From Bacteroidota bacterium (GTDB lineage Bacteria; Bacteroidota; Bacteroidia; Bacteroidales; B18-G4), in contig JAHJRE010000088.1 of the NCBI GenBank assembly GCA_018831055.1, forward strand, positions 1 to 51,903: 51,903 nt of DNA. The letters are read 5' to 3'. Shown here piece by piece: positions 43,968 to 51,903 of the stretch (positions are counted from its first letter, which is position 1; each line of letters opens with the position of its first letter). The notes below the pieces were generated by a model. It made no database searches, had not been told where the DNA came from, and saw only the letters and a program-made list of their open reading frames with translations. The position numbers and the translations under genes are program-made.

Positions 43968-44375
43968 ATGACACTTATTAAATGGAGCAAAGACCCCTTA
44001 ATGGCAGAATTGATGAACTACGGAATGAACCGTTTCGGCAACCGTTGCAATACCTGCCGTCCTGCTGCCAATATTCTTGAGAAAGAAGATGGTTTTGGCA
44101 TTGAACTGATGGTTCCGGGAATGAAGAAGGAAGACTTTAAGATTGACCTCGATAAGGATATCCTGACCATATCAGCCGAAGCAGAGCAGGAAAATGTAAG
44201 CAATTACACAAGAAGGGAATTTGGAATTGGCAGCTTCAGCCGCTCGTTTTCTATCCCGGAAAGCATCAACACGGATGAGATCAAAGCTGAGTACAACGAT
44301 GGTATACTGAAACTGCATTTACCGAAGAAGGAAGAAGCCAGGGCTAAACCTGCCAGGACTATAGAAATCTCTTAA
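43968..44375 (+). CDS. Hsp20/alpha-crystallin small heat-shock protein
   Basis: A 135-residue holdase chaperone that binds unfolding proteins. The alpha-crystallin domain runs from about ANILEKEDGFGIELMVPG to the end: FKIDLDKDILTISAE, REFGIGSFSRSFSIPESIN, and AEYNDGILKLHLPK with the conserved GIL. A C-terminal IEIS supplies the I-x-I docking motif. ATG 43968 is chosen because GGAGG lies 9 bases upstream, one of the few clear Shine-Dalgarno sequences in the window; an ATG at 43953 is the alternative. It ends just before a strong terminator. Confidence 0.95.
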   Translation: MTLIKWSKDPLMAELMNYGMNRFGNRCNTCRPAANILEKEDGFGIELMVPGMKKEDFKIDLDKDILTISAEAEQENVSNYTRREFGIGSFSRSFSIPESINTDEIKAEYNDGILKLHLPKKEEARAKPARTIEIS

Positions 44376-44410
44376 TACTAAGCCAAAGTTAGCAAAAATG
44401 GTTAATGCGA

Positions 44411-44438
44411 AAAAAAGGCCGGAAATCCGGCCTTTTTT
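44411..44438. terminator. Bidirectional terminator between hsp20 and flavodoxin genes
   Basis: Perfect 12-bp stem: six A plus GGCCGG (44411-44422), loop AAAT, CCGGCC plus six T (44427-44438). The A/T runs on both sides allow it to work for both convergent genes. Confidence 0.95.
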
Positions 44439-44940
44439 ATTTAAATTCTTTCATAAGAATCTTAACCCATTGTTCTATCCTTTCCTGGGTCAGTTCATCC
44501 TGATTATCGACATCCAGGGATAATCCAACAAATTTGTCTTTAATGACCGCGTCTGAATGATCGAAATCATAACCATCCGTTGGCCATTCTCCTGCGAACT
44601 CAACTTTATCTTTCAATCTCTTATAGAGTGTTCCCATTCCATCCACAAAACTGTCGGGATACGTATCCTGGTCACCCACACCGAAAATGGCTGCCTTTTT
44701 CCCTTTCAGATCAACCGACTCAACTACTTCGATAAAATCCTCCCAATCGTCCTGCATATCCCCAATTCCCCAGGTAGAGGTTCCGAAGATAAGATAAGGG
44801 TATTTTTCAATATCAGATGCATCGGCTGAATCAACGTTGTAAACATCGGCTTTACCTTCACCGAATTGCATTGCTATCTTCCTGGCGGCGAACTCCGTAT
44901 TTCCTGTGGAAGATCCGTAAAATATTCCAATTTTTGCCAT
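44437..44940 (-). CDS. fldA: Long-chain flavodoxin
   Basis: An FMN-binding electron carrier of 167 residues. The phosphate loop GSSTGNTE is at 9-16, the first isoalloxazine loop is GTSTWGIGDMQDDW, and the second is VGDQDTYPDSF, with the extra loop of long-chain flavodoxins present (EFAGEWPTDGYDF). The typical FldA ending (ERIEQWVKIL) is seen. It probably replaces ferredoxin under iron limitation. It lies 50 bases after the ZIP transporter gene on the same strand. Confidence 0.96.
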   Translation of the reverse strand: MAKIGIFYGSSTGNTEFAARKIAMQFGEGKADVYNVDSADASDIEKYPYLIFGTSTWGIGDMQDDWEDFIEVVESVDLKGKKAAIFGVGDQDTYPDSFVDGMGTLYKRLKDKVEFAGEWPTDGYDFDHSDAVIKDKFVGLSLDVDNQDELTQERIEQWVKILMKEFK

Positions 44941-44990
44941 AATATTCTATATTTTCCTGAAAACAATAACAAACGGCGACGAAATATGTT

Positions 44991-45812
44991 TCAGGCAAAC
45001 ATCAGCAAACTAAACGCCATTACCGCCATACCGGCAACCAGTCCGTAAATGGAAAGATGGTGTTCCCCATATTCCCTTGCTGCCGGCAATAGTTCATCAA
45101 TAGAGATGAAGACCATGATCCCGGCAACAGATGCGAACAAGACGCCAAAAACAGCCGGTGTGATAAAGGGCATAAGGATAAGATAACCCAGGATGGCTCC
45201 CGCAGGCTCTGCCAGACCCGAAGAGAAGGAATACCAGAATGCCTTTCTTTTGCTGCCGGTTGCGTAAAAAATAGGAACAGATACTGCAATGCCTTCCGGG
45301 ATGTTGTGAATTGCAATAGCAACTGCAATGGCGATACCCAGTCCGGGCTCGGTCAATGCGGCGGTAAAGGTGGCAAGCCCTTCCGGAAAATTATGGATAG
45401 CTATGGCAAGGGCAGTAAATAAACCCATGCGCATAAGCTTTTCATTACGCCCGTTATTTGCCGTTCCAGGTTGAATTTCTTCTATCATCCTGATCTCATG
45501 CGGATTTTCATATCCCGGGATAAGCTTGTCGATGATCGCAATCAGTAAGATCCCGCCGAAAAATCCGGCCGTTGTGTACCAGAATGCCGAAGTATCGCCG
45601 TAAACGCCGACAAGTGAGTCCCTGGCCTTTCCGAATATTTCCACGAAAGAGACATAAATCATTACCCCAGCCGAAAAACCCAGCGATATAGCGAGAAATT
45701 TCGTGTTGGTCTGCTTTGTAAAAAAAGCGAGTGCACTGCCTATCCCGGTCGACAAACCGGCAAACAGGGTAAGCGCAAAGGCAAATAATACCGTTCCCGT
45801 TTGAAATTCCAT
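44991..45812 (-). CDS. zupT: ZIP family zinc transporter (ZupT-like)
   Basis: A 273-residue metal importer with eight predicted membrane helices. The binuclear metal site in helices 4 and 5 is intact: HNFPEG (140-145) and HNIPEG (169-174). Other ZupT features are [10 protein letters not shown] in helix 2 and [17 protein letters not shown] before the last helix. It should bring Zn2+ or related divalent ions into the cytoplasm. It starts 20 bases after the TPR gene, so it may be the tail of the long minus-strand operon. Confidence 0.94.
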   Translation of the reverse strand: MEFQTGTVLFAFALTLFAGLSTGIGSALAFFTKQTNTKFLAISLGFSAGVMIYVSFVEIFGKARDSLVGVYGDTSAFWYTTAGFFGGILLIAIIDKLIPGYENPHEIRMIEEIQPGTANNGRNEKLMRMGLFTALAIAIHNFPEGLATFTAALTEPGLGIAIAVAIAIHNIPEGIAVSVPIFYATGSKRKAFWYSFSSGLAEPAGAILGYLILMPFITPAVFGVLFASVAGIMVFISIDELLPAAREYGEHHLSIYGLVAGMAVMAFSLLMFA

Positions 45813-45832
45813 ACCAGGCTAAATTATGAAAA

Positions 45833-46459
45833 TTATTGCACCCATTTCAACCCCTCAATGGCGGATTCATCTTCGGGATTGTATAGTAACACCTGTCGAA
45901 AAAGCACCCCCGCTTCTCTTAGTTTTCCCAGTTTCAGGTTCGTCCAGGCGTACATGATCAATCCATCATAATCAAAAGGATAGAGATTCACAATCTTTTC
46001 AAAATGAGTGAATGCCTTATCGTATACTTCATTATTGTAGTAATACAAACCCAACTTATAATGGGCAATGGTATTCTGGGGGTCTATCTCCAGGATCTTT
46101 TCGTATTGATTTACGACAAGATTCCAGTTTCCCAGGGCGGAAGCCGGAAAGGTTATGCCAAACCGTGGTTCCAATGAATAGGGCTTCAACCCGATTGCAC
46201 GCTGGTAATAGGCCATGGATTCGGTAAAGCTTCCATTTTGATAACTCAGCCATCCCAATCTTAAATTCAGGATATAATGATCCTCGCTGTAAACATCTTT
46301 CAATGCTTTAATGGCCTTTGTATATTCGCCCGATTCCTGCCAGGTGTAACTTGAACGAAAAGCCTCTTTCATCGTATTATAATCCTGTGCTGTCGAAAGG
46401 GTTATTCCTGAGAATATCAGAAATAAAACAGTTAAAAACCTATGCGCTAAAAGTTCCAT
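45833..46459 (-). CDS. Exported TPR protein
   Basis: A 208-residue protein with a signal peptide (FLTVLFLIFSGITLSTA) and four or five tetratricopeptide repeats: ESGEYTKAIKALKDVY, YQNGSFTESMAYYQRAIGLKP, ALGNWNLVVNQYEKILEIDPQ, YNNEVYDKAFTHFEKIVNLYP and LGKLREAGVLFRQVLLYNPE. It is likely a periplasmic scaffold. Its ATG overlaps the stop of the beta-barrel gene by 13 bases, so the two are probably translationally coupled and the proteins may form a complex. Confidence 0.85.
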   Translation of the reverse strand: MELLAHRFLTVLFLIFSGITLSTAQDYNTMKEAFRSSYTWQESGEYTKAIKALKDVYSEDHYILNLRLGWLSYQNGSFTESMAYYQRAIGLKPYSLEPRFGITFPASALGNWNLVVNQYEKILEIDPQNTIAHYKLGLYYYNNEVYDKAFTHFEKIVNLYPFDYDGLIMYAWTNLKLGKLREAGVLFRQVLLYNPEDESAIEGLKWVQ

Positions 46460-47916
46460 TGTATTCCTCCGAAAAAATTATTGTGAAAGTAGTCAAAACT
46501 ATGAAACCGGAATTCGCCCTTTGGCGAATCGTGAAACACTGCGTATACTCCCTCCTTTGCCAGGAACTGATAACGCAGATTAAAAGAAAGGTGCTCCGAT
46601 AGTGGGAAAATCAACCTCATTGCAAGTCGATATTTAATTTTATCAGTAATGGTAAATATTACCAGGCCGTTGTTTTCAGAAGTATAAGACAGGTCACCCA
46701 CCGTGACCGAGCCTTCAGTCCAGAGCCAGGATAAAATCCTGCCTCCCAATACCTGGTGAAAGATCAAACGATACTCCTTGTCTGTTAAGAAATTTCTCAA
46801 TTCTGTCGTGGAATAAAAATTCAGGTTACCACTGGGGAACCAGGTCAGCCGCCCATCGATCTGAAAAAACTTCCTTTCGTTCAGGCTGGAATAAATTGCA
46901 GAAATGCCTCCGTTAAATCGGGAAAAGGATTTATTCACCGACAGCGCCCCCAGGTAATCGTTTGTGCTGACATTCCTGGTGGTAAAACTATAAGCGGGTC
47001 TTTCATAAGTAAACCAAAACGTTTGTTGACCATCATAAACAAAATAAGCCGTGTCGGAAGCTTCTTGCGGTTCATACCGGGCTTCCGTAACGGGAAAATT
47101 TAGCATTGAGTAGTGAAATGCAGGAATAATCTGAATTTCATTTTTTAATGTAAAAGTGGCATTAAGATACAGCTCATTTTGTCTGACCTTATAATCTATG
47201 ATATTCTGATTATCGGTCACCGGAAAAGAATAATACTTTGAATAACCCCACGATTCATAAACAACAGAATCCACCTTTGCTTCATACAGGGTATATTCAA
47301 AGCGTTTTCTCATATCTGCTTCGATGAAGTTATACCCAACATACATCTTAACACGGTCTGAAAGGCGGAAGCGCACTCCGGCATGAGCATATCTGCCGTT
47401 ACCATATAAAAGCTGCTCTCCATAAATCTGATCCTTGCCCATAATATTCAGGTCCGAATTCTTAGAGATATTATTGGTAGTCAAGAGGCCTCCTTCTGCA
47501 TATACCATTTCCAGGAATTTATTTTCCGGGATTTTCAGGGATTGTTTCAGGAATGAAGGGATTTTTCGGTTTACGGAAGTAATGACATCGTTTTGCCCTG
47601 AAAACTTCAGGGAATAGTAGTAGTAAGTCCAGGCATCCTTATCAAGGCTGTTGAAGTCAAGAGCCCTGCGAAACTGGCGGGCTGCCTCAATATAATTGTG
47701 CTTTTCATAGTATGCTATACCCAGTCTCATTCTGAGATAGAAATAATCCGTGCCTGCCCCGAGGGCTTCCTTTCCTTTTTTCACCAGTCTGTCCCAGTCC
47801 TGATGCAGATAAAGGCTGTACGTAATGCTATCGGATGCATGAAATGTTCTTTCCTGGGAAAAACCGGCTTGCATACCCGTAAAAATGACTAATACCAACA
47901 TCACTAATCTTCCCAT
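46447..47916 (-). CDS. TPR plus outer-membrane beta-barrel protein (YaiO-like architecture)
   Basis: A 489-residue protein with a signal peptide (LVMLVLVIFTGMQAGFS), a short TPR region (about 35-115: YYEKHNYIEAARQFRRALDFN), then about 300 residues of alternating amphipathic strands rich in Tyr and Phe (GVRFRLSDRVKMYVGYNF, NELYLNATFTLKNEIQIIPAF and so on), ending in aromatic IQWNF as outer-membrane barrels do. The arrangement resembles YaiO-family proteins, but I cannot confirm membership. It overlaps the genes on both sides by 13 bases, each time inside an ATGG-to-TAG overlap. Confidence 0.78.
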   Translation of the reverse strand: MGRLVMLVLVIFTGMQAGFSQERTFHASDSITYSLYLHQDWDRLVKKGKEALGAGTDYFYLRMRLGIAYYEKHNYIEAARQFRRALDFNSLDKDAWTYYYYSLKFSGQNDVITSVNRKIPSFLKQSLKIPENKFLEMVYAEGGLLTTNNISKNSDLNIMGKDQIYGEQLLYGNGRYAHAGVRFRLSDRVKMYVGYNFIEADMRKRFEYTLYEAKVDSVVYESWGYSKYYSFPVTDNQNIIDYKVRQNELYLNATFTLKNEIQIIPAFHYSMLNFPVTEARYEPQEASDTAYFVYDGQQTFWFTYERPAYSFTTRNVSTNDYLGALSVNKSFSRFNGGISAIYSSLNERKFFQIDGRLTWFPSGNLNFYSTTELRNFLTDKEYRLIFHQVLGGRILSWLWTEGSVTVGDLSYTSENNGLVIFTITDKIKYRLAMRLIFPLSEHLSFNLRYQFLAKEGVYAVFHDSPKGEFRFHSFDYFHNNFFGGIQWNF

Positions 47917-50123
47917 ATGGCTTTAATTTCTTTATTAGGGGCAGTAATGGTAAAAACCGACAATTTTCCGTCTGCGATTTCCATCCGGAACCGGATGTTC
48001 CTGATCGGCTTTTTCCCGATACAAGCATTAACTTTGGAATTCAGGGTGATTTTTTCATTCAGAAAATCGCTGGTCTTTTCAGCCAATTCAAGTGTATAGG
48101 TTATGTTTACCAACCTCAAGAATGGAGCCATAAAATCCTGAAAAGGTTTGATCCAGGAAACCGTAAACATATGATCGGGAATACGATCATTTATCGTTAT
48201 CCCCTGGTAATACCCATAAATGACTTTGAATGCACCCAGGTAGAAATAATACAGAAGGGACTTTCTGTTTCCTGTAAAATCGATAAAAAAGACAACGCCG
48301 TCGACTGCTTTGAAATATGCTCTGGAGCCGGATTCTTCGCATTTAATGTAAGTATTGTTCAGACTATCGGCCTCCACTTTCCACGAAACCCTTTCCTCAG
48401 CGTGATTCAACAAGTCTTTAACCAGGAAAGAAAATTTCTGACCGGGAACCAGTCCGAAAGCCTTTTTCAGCATTGCATTCCTGCTGATATTGGATAATAA
48501 TTCATTTTCTTCCGGGACTGCGTATGCCTTCAATTCGGGTCTCTTTTCCCGGAAGCTGATATAATAAGCAAAAGGATAGTGAATCGTAGCAGATCCAATA
48601 AAGGGATCTTTCTGAACCTGAAAATGAAGATGAGGATAAGGAGATCTTCCACTGTTCCCGCAATGAGCCAAAACATCACCTTTTTTTACAAAATCGCCTT
48701 TAGCCACTTTGAACGATCCTTCCTTCAGATGGCTAAGCTTGGTAAATAGTTTGTCAGTATGCCGGATGATAATGGTGTTTCCCCAGTTTTGCCTTAGATT
48801 GACTTCGCCAACCGGATTGTCCGGGATACCATCAGCGATTTCCTCTACTTTCCCGTCGGCAGGAGCTATGACCGGTTTGTTGAAACAGTAATAATCCGCC
48901 AAATCATCTCCCTTGCTATTAAAAACCTTTCCCTCTTCATCCTCAATCTGAAAATCCAGTCCGTGTTTCCATTCTCCCTGATGGGTGTATTTGCCGCTAT
49001 ATCCCTGTGTCACTTTCCATTCACCGTAAAAAGGCAGAGACAAGCTCATATTTACATCGGGGCGAAAGCGTTCAAGAAAGTTGCGACTGATATACAAATT
49101 CTTTTCCGGGGAATGGTGCTGCACATAAACCAGTTCAGGGCTGCGGAAAAACCTTTCCCGAAACTTCATTACATACAGAAAGAGCAGAACAATGAAATTA
49201 AAAGGCAGGGAATACACCGAAAGCTGTAATGTGTAAAACAATGCTGAGGTGCTGCTGATCGTGATTGAAATCAAAGGGATTAATAAGACCACCCAAAGAA
49301 AAGAGCTCCTGGAAGGAATGATGAAAAACCCTCCAACTGCAATGGCTGTGAGGATGAAATTGAAGCCGATGTAACTGTAATTTAATTCGGAAATATCGGC
49401 CCCTATCAACCTGTAAAAGTAGTATGCGGAAAAGAAACCTACCAGGCTCAGCAGGAAAGAGATCCTGGAACAGATCAGCACTCCAATGGCAATGATCAAC
49501 CCTGGAAAGAGATGATACTGAAAGAAGATGGCCCCGAGGGAACGAAAATAAATAACCCAGGATTGAGGTATGTTGAGATTGTTGAACCACTCATAAATTT
49601 TCACAAGGTTAATCCCGCCAATGGCATACATTTCATTCAGGGAAAAGATGCCGCCTTCACTAATCTCAAGCGAAGTTACAGAACGAGCAGCCAGGGTCAC
49701 CATCCAGAGCGAGATCAGAAAAGGAATACTGAGATAAGGCAGTCCGTACTTTCCGATCACACCTTCCATCATAAGCGTAATAAACAGTGTAAACATGGCT
49801 GTAAAAGCCAGAATAAGGTAGAATTCCACACCCGGCTGATAAAACACTCCCAGTCCTAATCCTACCAACAGGCTGTTAAATCCATAGTATCCAGCTTTGA
49901 TGTTAAACCGGTTGAACCCCATGAAGAACGCTGCGAGATTCGAAATCACCACAGAGATTAATCCGGCAAGACCCGCGTTTATATCAAACAAGGTAACAAC
50001 GAGTAAAATAACCGCAAAAATCCTCGAATGGGAAAAGAAAACCTGCGAATAGCTATTGCCAATGCTCAGCAAAAAGGCCGAAACAACTGATTTCCAACGC
50101 TTGTATGATATAGGTTGCATCAT
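47904..50123 (-). CDS. Urea transporter - M23 (LytM) peptidase fusion
   Basis: A 739-residue fusion. Residues 10-320 form a urea-transporter domain with about ten helices and the pseudo-symmetric pore signatures GFNSLLVGLGLG (81-92) and GFNFILTAIAVGGFF (253-267). Residues 360-520 are an M23 beta-sheet domain: GEWKVTQGYSGKYTHQG, PVIAPADGKVEEIADG, NTIIIRH, GDVLAHCGNSGRSPYPHLHFQV with the HxH pair His498/His500. The first zinc motif is odd: HxxxD would put Lys386 at the His position, with His387 shifted by one (KHGLD). The C-terminal 200 residues are unassigned. ATGA overlap with the decarboxylase gene. Confidence 0.88.
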   Translation of the reverse strand: MMQPISYKRWKSVVSAFLLSIGNSYSQVFFSHSRIFAVILLVVTLFDINAGLAGLISVVISNLAAFFMGFNRFNIKAGYYGFNSLLVGLGLGVFYQPGVEFYLILAFTAMFTLFITLMMEGVIGKYGLPYLSIPFLISLWMVTLAARSVTSLEISEGGIFSLNEMYAIGGINLVKIYEWFNNLNIPQSWVIYFRSLGAIFFQYHLFPGLIIAIGVLICSRISFLLSLVGFFSAYYFYRLIGADISELNYSYIGFNFILTAIAVGGFFIIPSRSSFLWVVLLIPLISITISSTSALFYTLQLSVYSLPFNFIVLLFLYVMKFRERFFRSPELVYVQHHSPEKNLYISRNFLERFRPDVNMSLSLPFYGEWKVTQGYSGKYTHQGEWKHGLDFQIEDEEGKVFNSKGDDLADYYCFNKPVIAPADGKVEEIADGIPDNPVGEVNLRQNWGNTIIIRHTDKLFTKLSHLKEGSFKVAKGDFVKKGDVLAHCGNSGRSPYPHLHFQVQKDPFIGSATIHYPFAYYISFREKRPELKAYAVPEENELLSNISRNAMLKKAFGLVPGQKFSFLVKDLLNHAEERVSWKVEADSLNNTYIKCEESGSRAYFKAVDGVVFFIDFTGNRKSLLYYFYLGAFKVIYGYYQGITINDRIPDHMFTVSWIKPFQDFMAPFLRLVNITYTLELAEKTSDFLNEKITLNSKVNACIGKKPIRNIRFRMEIADGKLSVFTITAPNKEIKAIWED

Positions 50124-51481
50124 TTAAGGTCAAAACGGTTAAGATTAGCAGGGACCAATTCGTTCTGAACCAGTTGATCCAAGGTCTCATTCTCCCTGAT
50201 AACATGAGGAATACTGTCTTCGTCGATTATCACTACTTTGGGTCTCAGCGTGATGAACTGCATCCATTGGGTCATATTGTAGGCACCAACGCTGTGAATG
50301 ACAAAATGATCCCCTTTGTTCATCAATGGAAGGTTGATACTTTCACGGATCACATCGATATTCATACAGAGGGGTCCGTAAACTACAGTTTCCTCCGTAT
50401 ACTGGGTTTGTTTCCTTGCAGGTGAAATCTTATGATCGTACCAGAAAGAAGTAAACAAGAGGTTTACACCCACGTCAACGATGGTTGTGCGCCTGCCATC
50501 GGAGAGACGTTTATTGGCGATGACGGTACCAAGCAGATAACCGGCATCATCGATGAGGGCTCTTCCGGTTTCAAGGATAAGTAAAGGCATATTCTCACGG
50601 TCGAAGTTGCTGTTCAGGAGTGGTGTAGTTATAGCTTCGGCATAATCATCAAAAGTAGGATTTGTATCGCTTGCAGGCAGGTATGCCCCTTTCAGCGTAT
50701 TTCCGGAAGCAAAGCCGCCTCCCATATCGATGTATTTAATCTCATGCTGGTATTTGTTCTTAAGTCCGATGGCAAGATCGGCCATTTTATACGCTGCTGT
50801 TTCATATGCTTTTGCCGTCATCATGTAAGTCCCGATATGCGTGTGAAGACCAACCAGGTCAAGCATATCAGAATGCATGATCTTGTTCAGGGCTTCCCAG
50901 GCCTGGCCGTTTTCATAATTGAAGCCAAAACGGTCCCACATGGGATAAACGCCTGTGTCCATATTGACCCTGATGGCCACTTTAGGCCTCTTCTTGGTCT
51001 TTTCAGCAATCTCAATAACGGAATATAACTCATCGAGGTGATCAATATGTATAAGAGACTCATTCAGGATAGCCTTGGTCAGGTCCTCTCCGGTCTTGTC
51101 AGGCCCGTTAAAAATGATCCTGTTCCCACTTACTCCGTTGGCAATAGCTTTATCGTATTCAAAACCCGATACAACCTCAGCCCATGAACCTTCCTGATGA
51201 TAAACCCTGCATACGGCATCTAAATAGTTGGTTTTGTATGACCAGGCGAATTGCACTTTTGGATAGCGAGTGGTAAAAGATTTGAGTGCGGCCCTGTATT
51301 TATTGCGAATTGTCTTTTCAGAGATCACAAACAAAGGTGAACCGTAAGTTTTAATCAATTCACTAACCGAAACATTATCGATGTATGGCATAGGAGAGTA
51401 TTCCGCCTTCATGCCGAATTTATTGGGAAGATTGCTTTCATGCCGGCGTATCACCGGCCGCTCATATCTTAGTTTTTCCAT
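50120..51481 (-). CDS. PLP-dependent decarboxylase (diaminopimelate/ornithine decarboxylase fold)
   Basis: A 453-residue fold-type III enzyme with an alanine-racemase-like barrel. Lys83 in AWSYKTNYL is the PLP Schiff-base lysine; HTHIG (213-217), the DRFGF motif (183-187), a GGGF phosphate loop (MGGGFASG), LETGRALIDDAG and YGPLCMNIDVI follow the family order, including the Cys-x-x-Asp of the second subunit. It is not a standard LysA: the N-terminus carries an extra 30 residues and the substrate pocket motifs differ. It sits in an operon between an ATP-grasp enzyme (11 bases upstream) and the urea-transporter fusion (ATGA overlap), so a dedicated role on an amino-acid-derived compound is likely. 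Confidence 0.88.
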   Translation of the reverse strand: MEKLRYERPVIRRHESNLPNKFGMKAEYSPMPYIDNVSVSELIKTYGSPLFVISEKTIRNKYRAALKSFTTRYPKVQFAWSYKTNYLDAVCRVYHQEGSWAEVVSGFEYDKAIANGVSGNRIIFNGPDKTGEDLTKAILNESLIHIDHLDELYSVIEIAEKTKKRPKVAIRVNMDTGVYPMWDRFGFNYENGQAWEALNKIMHSDMLDLVGLHTHIGTYMMTAKAYETAAYKMADLAIGLKNKYQHEIKYIDMGGGFASGNTLKGAYLPASDTNPTFDDYAEAITTPLLNSNFDRENMPLLILETGRALIDDAGYLLGTVIANKRLSDGRRTTIVDVGVNLLFTSFWYDHKISPARKQTQYTEETVVYGPLCMNIDVIRESINLPLMNKGDHFVIHSVGAYNMTQWMQFITLRPKVVIIDEDSIPHVIRENETLDQLVQNELVPANLNRFDLK

Positions 51482-51492
51482 AGTTATTGTAA

Positions 51493-51903
51493 TTATAATT
51501 CTCCGTTAATTGAAATTTGCTGAAATTCTTCAATGTTTACGATCATATCCCAGGAATAACGGATAAACATTTTTCCTACCGTATATTCCTGAAATGGAGG
51601 GACGTCTTTACCAAAAGCAAGGTTGACTAAAGCTTCAGGGATATTTTGCCCTGCACCGACTGCCAGATAGATCCAGGCCGGTATGCGTGGGTTTATTTCC
51701 AGAATATAAAACTCATTGTCTTTATTCTTCATGAGTTCCAGCTCAAAGCCTCCTTTCCATTTGGTCGAACTTAAAAACTTACGTGTAAGATCCAATATCT
51801 TGGGGTCGGAAATAGTTATTCCTCCCCATGCTTTTCCTTTATCAGTTATGTATTGCTTCCGCATCGGGACTGCTGAGATTGTATTTCCCTTCCCATCACC
51901 CAA
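51493..51903 (-). CDS. ATP-grasp enzyme, C-terminal part (5' end outside window)
   Basis: The last 136 or more residues of an ATP-grasp ligase; the frame is open at the window end. Visible are the C-terminal catalytic part: a glycine-rich lid region (DGKGNTISAVPMRK), then KWKGGFELELMKN and the metal-binding ILEINPRIPAWIYLA motif (Glu and Asn that bind Mg-ATP), as in carbamoyl-phosphate-synthase-like ATP-grasp proteins. The product could be an amide, a peptide or an acyl phosphate; the N-terminal substrate domain is not visible. It precedes the PLP decarboxylase by 11 bases and is the first gene of the operon seen here. Confidence 0.85.
   Translation of the reverse strand: MGDGKGNTISAVPMRKQYITDKGKAWGGITISDPKILDLTRKFLSSTKWKGGFELELMKNKDNEFYILEINPRIPAWIYLAVGAGQNIPEALVNLAFGKDVPPFQEYTVGKMFIRYSWDMIVNIEEFQQISINGEL

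Overview
The window is chromosomal DNA of a Bacteroidota bacterium, probably an uncultivated Bacteroidales-like lineage. The evidence is the repeated TAnnTTTG -7 promoter motif, the general lack of Shine-Dalgarno sequences, a type IX-secretion-like C-terminus on a secreted protein, and Bacteroidota-typical families (S46 dipeptidyl peptidase, DUF2723, DUF4468, OstA-like/LptD envelope genes, heterodimeric methylmalonyl-CoA mutase). I could not run searches, so identifications rest on motifs and family knowledge.

Layout. 1-712: 3' part of groEL. 812-1393: secreted DUF4468 protein. 1539-7506: mevalonate-pathway operon (HMG-CoA reductase, GYDIA GHMP kinase, diphosphomevalonate decarboxylase, mevalonate kinase) ending in adenine deaminase. 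7579-7878: ArsR-type regulator. 8019-13776 (minus): DUF2723 glycosyltransferase-like membrane protein, polysaccharide deacetylase and Ig-like lipoprotein in one operon. 13908-15376: phosphoglycerate mutase and a metallophosphoesterase. 15413-19471 (minus): both methylmalonyl-CoA mutase subunits; their GTPase chaperone MeaB lies apart at 34678-35781. 19780-23753: AT-rich island of two secreted proteins, one with 14 YCF48-like repeats. 24066-26655 (minus): S46 peptidase (predicted DPP11 type) and RidA. 26762-33398: envelope biogenesis block (LptD, amidase, MCE/MlaD, OstA-like). 33438-33510: tRNA-Lys(CUU) with a decayed tRNA fragment beside it, then a RES/Xre toxin-antitoxin pair. 35842-40427: TerC, glutamine synthetase, a flippase-like membrane protein and guanine deaminase. 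40428-41974: repeat-rich region around a DUF1684 lipoprotein-like gene. 41975-45812: SDR-type dehydrogenase/EthD divergent pair, Hsp20, flavodoxin, ZIP transporter. 45833-51903 (minus): a tightly overlapping operon of ATP-grasp enzyme (cut by the window end), PLP decarboxylase, urea-transporter/M23 fusion, TPR/beta-barrel protein and TPR protein.

The mutase subunits and MeaB make up a propionate/methylmalonyl branch. LptD, OstA-like, MCE and amidase genes serve the outer membrane and peptidoglycan.

The two most unusual things are: (1) intergenic repeats, namely a 34-bp palindrome in five copies, a MITE-like element with about 83-bp inverted ends, and at least six imperfect tandem arrays all with a 7-bp period at gene ends; and (2) the overlapping ATP-grasp / PLP-decarboxylase / urea-transporter-M23 / beta-barrel / TPR operon, which looks like an undescribed envelope-linked biosynthetic or transport system.
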